Source of the DNA: Hyaloperonospora brassicae
Taxonomy: Eukaryota; Oomycota; Peronosporomycetes; Peronosporales; Peronosporaceae
Assembly: GCA_947650285.1 (NCBI GenBank)
Contig: CANTFL010001180.1
Coordinates: forward strand, 124,001-188,000
Reading direction: 5' to 3'
DNA: 64,000 nucleotides
Under the pieces are notes generated by a model. That model searched no databases. It had not been told where the DNA came from and saw only the letters and a program-made list of their open reading frames with translations. Positions 43,301 to 54,759 of this stretch are shown here, piece after piece; position 1 is the stretch's first letter; every line of letters begins with the position of its first letter. The translations under genes were made by a program, and so were the position numbers.

Positions 43301-46300
43301 AAAGATAGTTCTGGAAGAGCCTTGCCGGTCGAATGGCCCACCGGAGATGCCGACAAGTGACTGGTAGTTCAACAATGGAATGAACGCAGATACCTTTGGT
43401 CGACGCTTCGATCGCTCTTGGCCAATCTCGTTGACCGCGTTGTTGATCCCCACAGAGGTCGCGGTCGACATTCGACTGCGGCCCGACGGAGAAGCATTCG
43501 GGCGACTAAAGCTAGTCGCGTAATTTGGCCGCATATCGAGCGAATGCTGGTCTTGATAATTTATGTGCATCAACGATAGCCCCTCCGTTTGAGAAGATTG
43601 GCCACCGCGCAGCAAGTGCACGTTACAGTCGCTCCTACCAAACTCGTCTTGGCCAGCATCCTGCGTCGCTTTTGCTTCATGAGGGTCGTCGAACTCATGC
43701 TCGCCCGCGGTACCATCTGGCGTATGGTTGTATGTAAGCGCTTCCAACAGTGCAAAAAGCAGTTCCAACCTTCGGTCCGCCTCAAGCTTAATCTGGCCAA
43801 TCGAAACGTTGACGGAGCGATGGCATACTGGCTTCTTTGCCGACTCGTCGGCACATAAGGCACATCCGACAACATTCGACGTCGTTTGCTGATGCAGTCT
43901 GAGGTCGTAGCCGAGTCGGAATTTGTCCACCTGAAGAAGCCGAAGTGCGACATCATCGGTGAGCACGAATAGCGCAGAAGGGCCAAAGTGCAGTTTGAAA
44001 ATTTCCACTCCCGGGTCAGCGCGGTACGAGCAGAAACTGTCCTCAACCGTCAGCTTTGCAACGCAGTGAGAATCTTCGAGGTACGCCTCCAGAATTGGAG
44101 CACGAATCTGAATCCCAAGCTCAGGCACTTCTTTCCACGGCGCAGCGCTGCCCGGATCGAGAGCACATGTAAGACTGGGTTCGCTACATGAAGCATTCGT
44201 ATCGGCAGCCCAAAGCACGTCCAATACGTCGATGATCTCGAAACAGACCTGCACCAAAGTCAGTGGCATCATCCAACCGGATATTGTGAGATCTACATGG
44301 AGCCCGCTTTGCAGTACGAAACAATCGGGTCCTGCACGTGGTCCTCGATAGGACATGCGCAGCATGAGAAACGGTCCATCGTCCAACTGATCCGCTCGCA
44401 TCTTTCCTGGTATCAAACTGCCATTTTTCAAGTTCAGAAACTTGTCACCAATGTGCAATACACCGTAATCCGATGACTGACGATGGTCCAGTGCGGTAAA
44501 ACTCTTCAGACGAAGGCAAAACACAAACGCGGAACGAGCCGGGTCTGATGCGTTGTGCACATCGGTAACAAAGTTTACGTTGGCAATGCTCAACGAAAAC
44601 CAGGAAGACTGCTCGTTCTTCAGAGTGGCAGCGGCGCGGTAAACGCTTGAAAAGCCTCCAAGCAAGAGCTCGTTCAAATCGGAGCCATTCCATTGCTCAG
44701 TCTTGGACGGACGTGCGGTACCACCCTCACCGCGAAAATCTTCTGCTGATGACTCACGCAAGGCTTCTCCTTCTTCTTCGCCCCCCTCCCTCTCCGCCTC
44801 CACATCCATTGCTTGTTTTGACGCATTCCTAGCACCTGTTTCAATACAATGCTTCCATTTCTTCAGCTCCGCCAAACTGTCAGCGCCCAGCACCTTTCGA
44901 ACAAAACCAGATCGGGTCGTTATTTCAAGAGCCTCAGACAGTTTGCCACGCCGTGAGCCCCACGGTCCTCCAGATGCGTCGACCAGCATGGTCACTTTGC
45001 AGCCCAGCACGCTGAACTTATCAAGAACATCGGCACCCGAACCATTGGTATGCATCGAAAAAGCGCCATCGTCGTCCAAGTGACACCACGAGCGACGCCA
45101 TCGCCGGAATGCGAGAGAATCGTCTCTAGTATATAACCAGCCCATTTTTTCGTTGTCTTGGTAGAATATCCAGCGATTCCTAGCAAGCGCCAGGCGAACC
45201 ATTTTCCGCCTGCGAACGATGGAACCTCGGATAAAACGTTGCATCACTACAATTGCTTGCGCTGCTCTAGCCCAATCTGGAATCACAGGGGGTCCACTCG
45301 GTTCATCGCCGACAAGCTGCTTTAGCAAAGCTCGGTAAGAAGGCTCGTTCGAGAGTCCGACGGGCGCAACTGGCGCTTTGTGAGCACTGATGAACAGGCG
45401 CAATAGCTCAACTTTCACTTCGTACGTACAACTGCTATCTACTAAGGGCGAATCACCGAGAGCAGCATTCGAGGAGCTAGTCGTTGCGTACGATGACGTC
45501 GGTTCAAAACGCGATGAAGGCGGCATCGCACTCAAGTCAACTCCTACCCGAGAACCACTGGATGGAGGCATGCCAGTGGAGCAATCGTCCGAGATTGCAT
45601 CAAGCCAGTCGCGCCATTCAGAGACTAGTCTCGTCATCTTTGTCTCGTCGAAAACCGCAATCGAATTACCAATTGCTGCCGAGATCTTCAATCCATACGT
45701 CTCAATATTCCCAGCCCGGGCGTCTGGATGTGCCTCATGAAGATGATTTATACTACATCGAAGGGCTGGGATTGGCACGTCGTCAGCAATCTCCGCAACA
45801 TCGCAAAGGCTTGAAGCAATACAGTGATTGCCTTCGTTCTCCTCTCGCGCCATACTTTGTACGTAAAAACCTTTGACCAAAACTTCGTAAAAATGATACG
45901 AGAATAAGCTGGGTCCGAAACCAACGACGGAGACTGCAGGACTATCCAGCATTACTTCCACGATCACCCGTTTCTGGGCAGCTCGTACGAGGAAAAACGT
46001 AAGCTTGTCCGAAACGAACGAAACCTGGGCAACTGCGCGAGACGGAGTGACCTCCAAGGGCATCACAGAAGGGTGTCGAAAAGTCAGCACCTTCGTTCCT
46101 GGCATCGCATCAATAGCCAGCTCTACATCGAGCCCGGATTTGTATCGGACTACCGACCGTAGAGGCTCGTCGTTCACTTTTACTAGCAACAGCCCCGGTC
46201 TCACACTTTCGATTGCCGCAGCAGGACTTTTGTCGACACAGCGCTTGATCGCCACATCACCAGATGACAGTAGATCAAACAGTAACCCTGTCGGACCTTC

Positions 46301-47704
46301 ATGAAACAGTACACTGATTTCAGGAAGCGGGATACCCATTGCATTGCGTATTCCGTAGAGAAAACTAGAGCACGGAACTGTCTTTCCTGCAACGCATTCT
46401 AGTCCTAGACGGTTGCGGATTGCTACGACCACTTCATATGGCAGTCGCTGCTCGATTCTCGTCGCCTCATTCCATACATCGCTCTTTTTCAATACATCCA
46501 TTCCTTCCGTTTTCATGGCCATCACCTGGTTCCAAAGCTGTAAATAATTTTCCGCAAGCTCCGTCATCGTAGCCTCACAACTTGCTGTATGGTGCTCCGA
46601 TGCCTTGACTTGATCCGATACCATCAGCCGCCATTTCTCGTGTCCAGAGAACAAGTCGGCAATGAGGTTTAGCACCGACAGCTGCTCTTCATCTAGTGTT
46701 ACCCATATTCTCGACAGGTGAAACACTGCGTCGTACCGCGAATCGTCAGTCTGTGTATGTTGCGCTGCAGTATTCATCGTCAGCTTGAGCGCCACGTTGA
46801 TCGGTGCCACCAAAAACCTGTGCGCATGCACGCTTTCTTTTGCATTCCACCAATCTGCTTTTGCCGTTCTCGACCCCATCTCTTTCAGCCTCGATAGTGT
46901 CAACTGCAACACCTTTGGATGTACTCTCGTGTGGATAAAGTGCAATGCATTCGGGTCTACATACGCCGACAGGTCGACAGCGTTAATCAGCTTAAATACC
47001 AAATGATTGTTCTCCTGTGCTTTCTCGTTCTTGTCATCGTCGAACTCGCCGATCCTCCAACTGCTGGACGTCGTGACAGCCGAAAGTGCTCCCAGTGTAA
47101 GCCCTACTGCGTACCGAACGACATCCCGGTCGTTGGAATCCGATTCAGATGCGGGTGGGTATTTCCTTGTCGATCGAGATGGAGACCAAGTTCCTTCCAC
47201 TCGAACGTGCAAGTTTCGAATCTCGACCTGCAAATTGTCAATGAGTTTCGTCATTGTGCGTCCAATCCACCCGTCAGTACCAAAGTAGCCTTCACTCTCG
47301 TGAGGCACTGTATACTCTGGTACTTGAGGTCCGATCCATCGATCTTGCAGGTCTTGCTCCAGTCGGTGCATCTTCTGCTCGACTAGGAACAAAAGCTCGT
47401 CTTGCAACTCTGCTTCATCGTGTTTCAGAGGTTCAAGGACCAGCAACACGTCCTGAAACTTGATTTTGGCCGACCCACTCCCAAAAATAGCAGAAAGTGG
47501 CAGATCAGCCTCAAATAAGCCCACAAACCCCGTCTTGAGCCGAAACGGCAGCCAAGTTGGCACGACGCTGGCCTTGAGCGTCACGTTCTCGAGCTTGAGG
47601 CGCTCCGACGACTGCCAGAGTTTCATCGACACGTTCACCGTCTGGCTCTCGACATACTGGCCTAGAAACTGCATGATCCACGACTTGAGCGCGCCCTCTA
47701 GCAT
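37331..47704 (-). CDS. VPS13: VPS13-like giant bridge lipid-transfer protein with PH domain and IQ motifs
   Basis: Five exons are in phase: 47704-41845, 41792-41737, 41660-40039, 39955-39631 and 39562-37331, giving 3364 residues. The chorein N-terminus is clear (MLEGALKSWIMQFLGQYVES; LENVTLKA; LPLSAIFGSGSAKIKFQDV). Near residues 480-560 is a PDZ-like loop region (VRPGLLLVKVNDEPLR). An IQ motif (VVMQRFIRGSIVRRRK) near 825 is followed by a PH domain at about 850-950 (MGWLYTRDD...RRWRRSWCHLDDDG...LAELKKWKHCIE). The beta-rich SHR-BD/VAD-type region spans the end of exon 1 to exon 3, the C-terminal part resembles VPS13 APT1/ATG2_C-like sequence, and a last IQ-like helix (VLLQLWWRRRRRAKLL) ends the protein. 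The family moves lipids at membrane contact sites. The 52-bp intron (41793-41844) is the least certain. Confidence 0.88.
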
Positions 47705-47749
47705 CCTCCCGACTCGCTCTCGCTCTCCTGCTGTCTCTCGATGCTAATA

Positions 47750-48060
47750 AATACAAAACACGGCACTAACAATATAATAACAATAGCAACAATAAAAATA
47801 GATTGGAAACGATGATAACAATCACGATAGGAATAGTGGCACCAACTGTAATTATGGCACCAACTGTAATTATGGCACCAACAGAAACAGTAATATTGAC
47901 AATAGCGATAGGAACAGTAATTACAACGATAACGATTCGAGCAATGGGTACTATTACAATAGGAGCGACAATAAGAATTACAATAGGAGCGATAGCAACA
48001 ACAACCATAACAATAACAAGAGGAACATTAAGAATAATCAGAACAACAACAATTGACCAG
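47750..48060. repeat. AT-rich simple and 18-bp tandem repeats
   Basis: The tract upstream of the VPS13-like start is composed of AACAATA/ACAATAG-type units. It includes an 18-bp unit, TGGCACCAACTGTAATTA, at 47837 and 47855, with a partial third copy at 47873. No coding sequence. Confidence 0.85.
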
Positions 48061-48385
48061 CTGACGTTGTCTCGGCAAAACGACGACACGTGAGTGGGCG
48101 AAACCCAAGGGCGGAACAAACAAGCGACTATTCAGCCAATCAGAGCAGCACTTGCGGCTGTAGCAAACGCGAAACGAACATATGCGTGCGTGTGTTGCGA
48201 CACGCTGAAGTAACTGCACGAGATGAGGAACCAACGTGTCGAGTCTCTGCGTTTTTTCATTCTTCAAAAGTAACGCATGCCCTATCCTGTAGCATGGCGA
48301 CGTTACCATCCTACTACGCAACAATACAGCACAAACGTCGAACAAAGTATACGCACTGCGGGTCATCATCCCAGGGCCGACTTGT

Positions 48386-49846
48386 TCACCTACGTCGGGC
48401 CCTCGACTGCGCAATTCGATAGTGCATAGCGTCAACATGACTAACGGTTGCAACAGGTGTACTTGATGTGCTCCACTCGCCGGGGCCGTGACCGCCACTG
48501 AGCTCATAGCGGACACGCACTACGTAGCTCTTCGAGTAGTCGAGACCAAAGATCGTTGTGACCATTTCGCAGTCGCTGTCGCTTGCTGGCACAGGTCGAC
48601 CCGACCAATTCTTCCACACTTTCATCGTCCAGTCGCGGGAAAACTGCAGGTGGTACGAAACGGCTTTCGCATGCACATACCAGCGCACAAGAAGCGCAGC
48701 CTGCGTCGAGCAAACATTGTGGTCAGCGAAAACGTACCAAAGAAAAGCAAATCGACCTCATTTTGCGTACCTTTAGCGGCGAATCCAGCCAAATCGCAGT
48801 ACGAGGACAAGCCGGCACAGCACTGGAACGCGGTTCCCACCATGCGCCATCGAACCCGTCGTCGCGACGAAAGGGTTTGCGCAGAAACGCAGCCAAGCGT
48901 GACGACTGCCGACTCGACGTCGATTTCATGTCTGCAAACTCGGTAATCACTGAGCTGTTCGTTGTCGATCGCGCACTATCGGCGTCACCAAAGCTTTCCG
49001 ACACGACAGCGTCCTGACTGTCTGAATCGTCCCGATCTTCTTCCAGCCCGGGTCGCTCTGGAAACAACCAAGCGCCAGCCACAAAGGGTACACGAAAATC
49101 GCTGTCCATGCTGCCCGTGCTAGACCGTCTTGCATACACCTCCTGCTGCTCAGCCCCCGACGGTCGACGCGTTATCGATCTCGTGCGAAACCGTAGACGA
49201 ATCGGGCGTGGTGCTGTCTTGAGAATCCGCAACACATCCTGAAACTGCAGGTTGGCAATGCTCTCTCCATTCACGGACTGCAGGGCGTCTCCTTCCTGCA
49301 ACATGCCCAAAATCATGCTGTTAGCATCTCTCCACCCTCTGCTTTCCGATAAAGAACCTGTACACGACAACAGCACACATACGCGAATGGGGTGCGACAC
49401 TTGACCGACGCTAAAGATCGTAGACTTGACGATCGTCACGGGAATGCGATGGCCCAGAGGGTCCACGTGCTCGTAGCTCTTGAGCGTCAACCCCAACTTG
49501 TCTTCGGTAAACACCACCTATCAGGTACACCATCAACCACACCACAGCCACACGAGTACCTGCTCAGCTTTTCTCGTGCGTCGATAGAAACGCAATCGTA
49601 TACAATGCGAACAAAACGCATAAACTTGCGGGAAAAAACCTCATAATCTTCATAGGTCTGATCCCCCCAGCAAGACGACAGCGGCCCGTTCGACAGCGGG
49701 TAGTTGCTCACGATGCTGCTAATGCTACAGGCGGAGACGCTGAGGCTGCTGCTGCTTGAGGTGCGGTAGGGGCGCGCGTGGCGGAGGGACGCGGGCGAGC
49801 GGCGGCACTGCTCTTGCGGGGCGCAAGTCGACGCGGCGGCCTCCAT
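48386..49846 (-). CDS. PDZ and fibronectin type III domain protein
   Basis: Four exons: 49846-49640, 49517-49383, 49295-48771 and 48700-48386, giving 393 residues (396 if Met at 49855 is used). Joining exons 1 to 3 builds one PDZ domain: YEVVFTEDKLGLTLKSYE, IPVTIVKSTIFSVGQ, REGDALQSVNGES, FQDVLRILKTAPRPIRLRF. The first donor, GTTTTT, is weak and was chosen because it restores the PDZ start. A Ser/Arg-rich linker follows. Exon 4 is a fibronectin type III-like domain (ALLVRWYVHAKAVSYHLQFS...YVVRVRYEL...GPGEWS). PDZ plus FN3 suggests a scaffold. It sits next to the VPS13-like gene in the same orientation; a link in function is speculative. Confidence 0.75.
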
Positions 49847-52630
49847 TGGTCTCACACCTCTTGACGAAAAGAGTCAGAGTGATAGTGTTGTGACCGGGCA
49901 AAAAGACGTGTCTGATTATGCGCTTGATAGAAACGTCCGTGTGGATTATGTCTTACGACCAGATGACCGGAGCGTAATTGTAGTCGCATTACACAAAGCT
50001 GCTGCGATGACTCGACAAACAGGATAGAAACAGCTGGCGTGGGTGAGGGACTGTGAAAACGCATATGTGCGTCCATCGATTTCGAACGATCTGGTGCGTG
50101 TCGGTCACGAGGTGTATCGCGCGGCAAGGCGCTTCTTGCTTGGCCTGCCTCATCGAGGCAACATCGATGCGAAGGGTTTTAAACAATGTAACGAGTGACA
50201 AGACCAACTCGTGAATGGCTGGCGCAGCACTTTGTTGTCGAAAAGAACAGACGGTCGAGACCGACTCAGGTTCGACTGTAGATAGCAGCGTGGCAGGTAC
50301 TGATCGACCAGTGAGTAAGCCTCGCACCAAGCAACAACTGCTTCCATCTCCTTTTCCAGCGCTGCTTTGGGTCGTCTCTTTACAACCGGTAAGAGCAGAG
50401 TGTCGAAATGGTCTGTGTCAAAGCCCCTCCCCCCGCTATCGCGCACCATCTCGACGAACGTGACGTTGCAACAACGAAGCAAAGCTGTCGGTCGGATGTC
50501 GATCGTGCTGATCTTCCTCGTCTCGCAAGTTTCTCGCTGGGCGTCGCTTCGTCCGACGCTTAGCTTGAGAAAGTGTGGCACTTTCTTGTGGAAGTGCACT
50601 CGTTTTGTATCCCATTTCGGATACAGGCTCCTTCCATACGAGTTGCCAAGAAGACCGGTGTATTCGCAAGGTTAGGCACGATGACTCTCGCGTACCTGCT
50701 CACGTACTAAAATATGCGATAGCTATTGACAGTTTGTCGGGTAGATGTGAGCTTTCGAGTCTCTGGAAACCCTCGTTGTGCCTGCAGCATGCCGCATCAT
50801 TCAAACTGTGGCCCCATGCTATTCGTGACACCACCGCCTTTGCCATACTTTCGACCGTCTTCGTACCGCTTCGCAAGTGTGCCACGCGGCAAACTTTTCG
50901 CATGATTGCTACGCACTCGCAGAATGTGCAAAGCTCGTAGCTTTGGCCGTCTCACTTCGAACGGTTCTCTCTCTCTCTCTCTTTTCGTCCAAAGCGATGC
51001 AACCGCTTGTCCGATATGGACGCGCCAAGACCTTTGTCAGTGATATACGTCTCCTTGCAGCTGCTACAAGGCGGGAATGATACACTAGCCTTCGGCCTTA
51101 ATTTGCAAGCAACGCACTCGTTGCTACATCGTTCAGCAATCCTTTGCGCTCACGAGACTGACATGGCTTGGTGCTCGCGCGTTCGGTCGGTAGTTTTTAG
51201 CACAGGAACTTGAGTCGCTGCAGGCGTGAGGGCTCGTTGTGTATCAAAGCCAAGCTCGGAATCTCCGCGTGATGCAAATGGCACAGCACTTGGAAGGCTA
51301 CAGAATGTCTCTATGCTCTCAACCTTGACAGCCTTGCACGTCAAAGCAGATCATAATGCAAGTGGAGCCCACGATCGTATTGACAGCCATGAGAAGACGA
51401 CCGATCGAGGAAGCAGCTGAGGGGTCATAGGTGGAATCCTAGCTGCAAGATACTTGCAAAGACCTCGTACTTGCAATGACCACCTCTGCTTTACTATCAC
51501 TGTTTGACTCGAGAAGGGAAGGATTTGCTACAGGACTGAAGCAATGGTAGCGTGGGGTAGGTTGACATGAGCGATGGACGTGGAATTGCAGCACTACCTC
51601 TACGAGTAGTTCAAGGACCTGAGGTGTGTTACGTCAACGCACAGGGCGCAAGGAGGAGGAGCTTCGATCGCATCATTCCTGACGAAACAACGAAAGGAAG
51701 GACCAGACGGAGTTGAGCCGACATTGAAGCTCGCGATGCGTCTTTGTCGTGCTTGGTGACCACAACTCGGGAGTCGTGAGAATATGCTGCAGCTGACGCA
51801 GATATGGTCTACGACGTGCACTTGACACTGTCGAGAGACATCAAGTAGCTGACAGCTTTTACAGCACGCTCACCACAAGTCACACGTCAGCTCGTACACA
51901 AACATGATACTATAAACTGAGCAGCGTGCGCTGCGAGACGAATTGGCAAAGCCTGGACATGCACGTGCGAGTCGTTACCGACAACGAGGTGTCAATGATA
52001 AGTTCTTCGTTCGAGTTACAGATAGATTGACGCGCTGGCCAAAGTGACAATGCTGTAGCGCAGCGCGAAAAGGATCCAACGCGCTCGGGGTCGATCGTGT
52101 CCCAAATGGTAGCAGCTGACACGTTGATGGAGATTGGAGGCTAAAGGGTAGCGGCTTCCTCGGATGCAGTAGATGACGGTAGCTCGTTTTCAGAATAGAC
52201 TGACAAATTTCTGTATAACGTGCCAAACAAGCGTGATGGTTGAGCATAGACGTGTCCGACGATTGGCATCGATCTCGCCACTTGCTTCATGAACGGCTGA
52301 CGCGTGTTTGTTTGAAAGGAGCAACTGAACGGTGATCGTCATGTGGCTCTCCTGGTCCAGCGCCATGCGCGTGTTTGGCACATGTTCGTGGTCTTGGGTC
52401 TACACAAACCACATGACTTTGCAACAGAGAGATGGAGGCATCGGTCTGTATCGCAGAAACGAGCTATGAGCCAGCAACCTGAGGCTTGTTCATACTTCCT
52501 CAGCGACTGAATCCATCAGAGAGCACTAGTTTGCGATGCTGTCAACAGATAAAGCCATACCAACATTGACGGAATAAGTTCTGCTGCCATTAGTACTGTC
52601 TTCGAAGGCGATCGATCATATCCCAAAAAA

Positions 52631-52715
52631 AGTCTGTAGAGTGAGTAGCAAGTCAAGCGTTTACTGAAGCCACTCCTCGGAGTAAATGCTTGACTTGCTG
52701 CCTTATCTACAGACT
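52631..52715. repeat. Fold-back element, 35-bp arms
   Basis: Arms 52631-52665 and 52681-52715 are inverted copies matching at about 29 of 35 positions, with a 15-nt loop. The outer 10 bp (AGTCTGTAGA) and an inner 12 bp (AGCAAGTCAAGC) match perfectly. It resembles a small hairpin MITE. Confidence 0.8.
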
Positions 52716-53902
52716 TTGTCGATTGAGTGGACAAAGATACTGGGAGTGTTTCCGGGAAATCGGAACGCTTGTCGACTACAAAGACACGTACAACAAACAA
52801 GAAAAACATGCGAAGTCTTCACGCACGATATTGAAGACATCTGAACCGGAGTTGGACGACCACGAATAGGAGAAAGCGGATCGTAAAGTAGCGCCGATCA
52901 CTTCTTGCACTCGACTGAGTAAGGGAAGACACACTCGAGTTACTGGCAAGCCACCCATCAGCACAATGAGAAGAGTGCGCCGTCGCCGTTCTTAGACTGC
53001 GTCGACAGCAAACTGTGGTACCTGCATCCTTGTCATCCCCGCTCGATGGCGAAGATGGACAACCACCGTCCACACTGGTACTAGATCGATCCAGATATGA
53101 AAACATGTATCGATATATAAATTGCTATCGAAGCTACAGATTGCGTCGCGGTTCGTGTAGACTCGATCGCTCCGACAGTTCTTTCATGCGAACGCGTGTC
53201 GTAACTTTCTTTTGCAGCAGAGGCTTCGTGTGCGAAAGTTGAAGTGGGTGTGGCTGACCGAAAGCCGCTGTGCTGCGGACTGTCGCTTTGACCCACCTCC
53301 TCCATCGTCACTATTGGGACGCACGCGACTCTACACGCGATTGGTGCACCTTTGTCAACGACATGACTCTCCTTGACGAAGACCACATCGCAGTATCTGT
53401 TTGGGCGTACCTCTCGTCTCGCAGAGCCATGATTGCAACTGCGCATGTGATGGATGCACCAAGACATTACACTACCGCAAAAGGCCCTCATTTGATCGAC
53501 GACTGACGTCGCTGGAACCTTACGACACCAGCGATCCACGAATCGGACAATCTTCTAGATGCGCAGCTAAGCCCTTTCCACTCGATGTCAGTATCTCAAC
53601 TCGTAACTTACACACTCGTAGCATTGACTCGACCGATACGCGCGCAAGCATCTCCTAGTTCGGATGCATTTTGGGCCGGCATCCCGTATTTTTCTCCGAG
53701 CGATCGTATCTCATGGATAGTAAGTACCATTTGATTGACCACATGTAAGCGTTCGACCAGCAACCGGAACATCGCAACAGAAATGCTACATGCCAGCACG
53801 TCGTCACTATTCGTAAGCCAGTAAGTAAGCTCTGTAGTAGGAAACACCAGGAGAAGCCATAAACTCTGAAACAGGGGGCAATAACCTTGAAACGACCAGG
53901 AC

Positions 53903-54056
53903 GCTTGGGTGTACCATGCAGAAAGGTAAAGCCGAAAGGATGCGCAACGATGCGATCGGTCAATCGAAACACGACCTATGTCCTCTACAAGGAGCTCGGA
54001 ATGGCTGCGTCGAGTCTGTCGCTTCCACATCAGTCGTAGTATCTTCCCGCCACTAA
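53903..54056 (-). repeat. Dispersed repeat, copy 1 (inverted partner at 59627-59780)
   Basis: This 154-bp block recurs in opposite orientation at 59627-59780 with only a handful of differences. The flanks diverge at once on both sides. Its minus-strand frame reads IGRVSIDRSHRCASFRLYLS in both copies. It is probably part of an unidentified transposon. Confidence 0.85.
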
Positions 54057-54759
54057 GATCGGTGGCATTATCGCATCGCCTCTTGCTCAACTAGTCATCC
54101 TATCATAGTACAAAGCAACGAGTTGGCGACAATGACCTCGCGGGCTGCAAGTCAGGCAGCAAATAGGTGCGTGCGTGCAGGTAAGTTGAGGTAATGTTTT
54201 TTCGCACGTCCGAAGGAGCAAATCGAGGATCTGCAGCCATCTGCCCTTCATGTCTCCATTCCATCTATGTGTCTCATACCGTCTCAATGACTAATCAATC
54301 GCTTACGGTTAGTTAGCTCGATCGAATTCCTGAGTCATGACGTACATTGTCGATGTCCCTGTCAAAATAACGTGCTTCAAGACCTACTGCCTGAGTCGTC
54401 CTTGATACTGTACGTATCCTTATCGGATACATCACTGTGGTTCGTATCGCCATCCAAGTTCCTCACAAGTCGCGCCGAGAGCCTTTTGCAGACGCGAGGA
54501 CAAGTAAGCGAGACGAGACTCGCGAAAAACACGTCCATAGGGCATCGAGAAAGCAAACAAACGGACAATAAACTCTTCAGTTGAAGACGAAACAAACGCT
54601 ATTCTACTTGCTGCTTGCTGCCAAGACTTGTGTACAACTCATTCGTCCATTGCAGTGCCGACGTGCATAGTCAAAAGGCTTATAACGGCACTCGGACGGA
54701 TCCTCAGGTGGCTGGATATGCAGAGGTGAACTTCACTGCTCGAACCACTACGTGCGAAC

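Larger units (their letters stand above)
49856..54759. other. Gene-poor, repeat-bearing interval
   Basis: About 4.9 kb without a supported gene. It holds a CT tract near 50969-50982, a fold-back repeat (52631-52715) and one copy of a dispersed repeat (53903-54056). The minus-strand ORF at 50150-50599 has protein-like composition but no family that I recognise. Confidence 0.5.

Noticed and set aside
50150..50599. Minus-strand 149-codon ORF with a faint MutL-like impression (RDSGGRGFDTDHF)
   Set aside because: The resemblance is a few residues only. There is no GHKL ATPase N-terminus nearby and no exon chain could be built.
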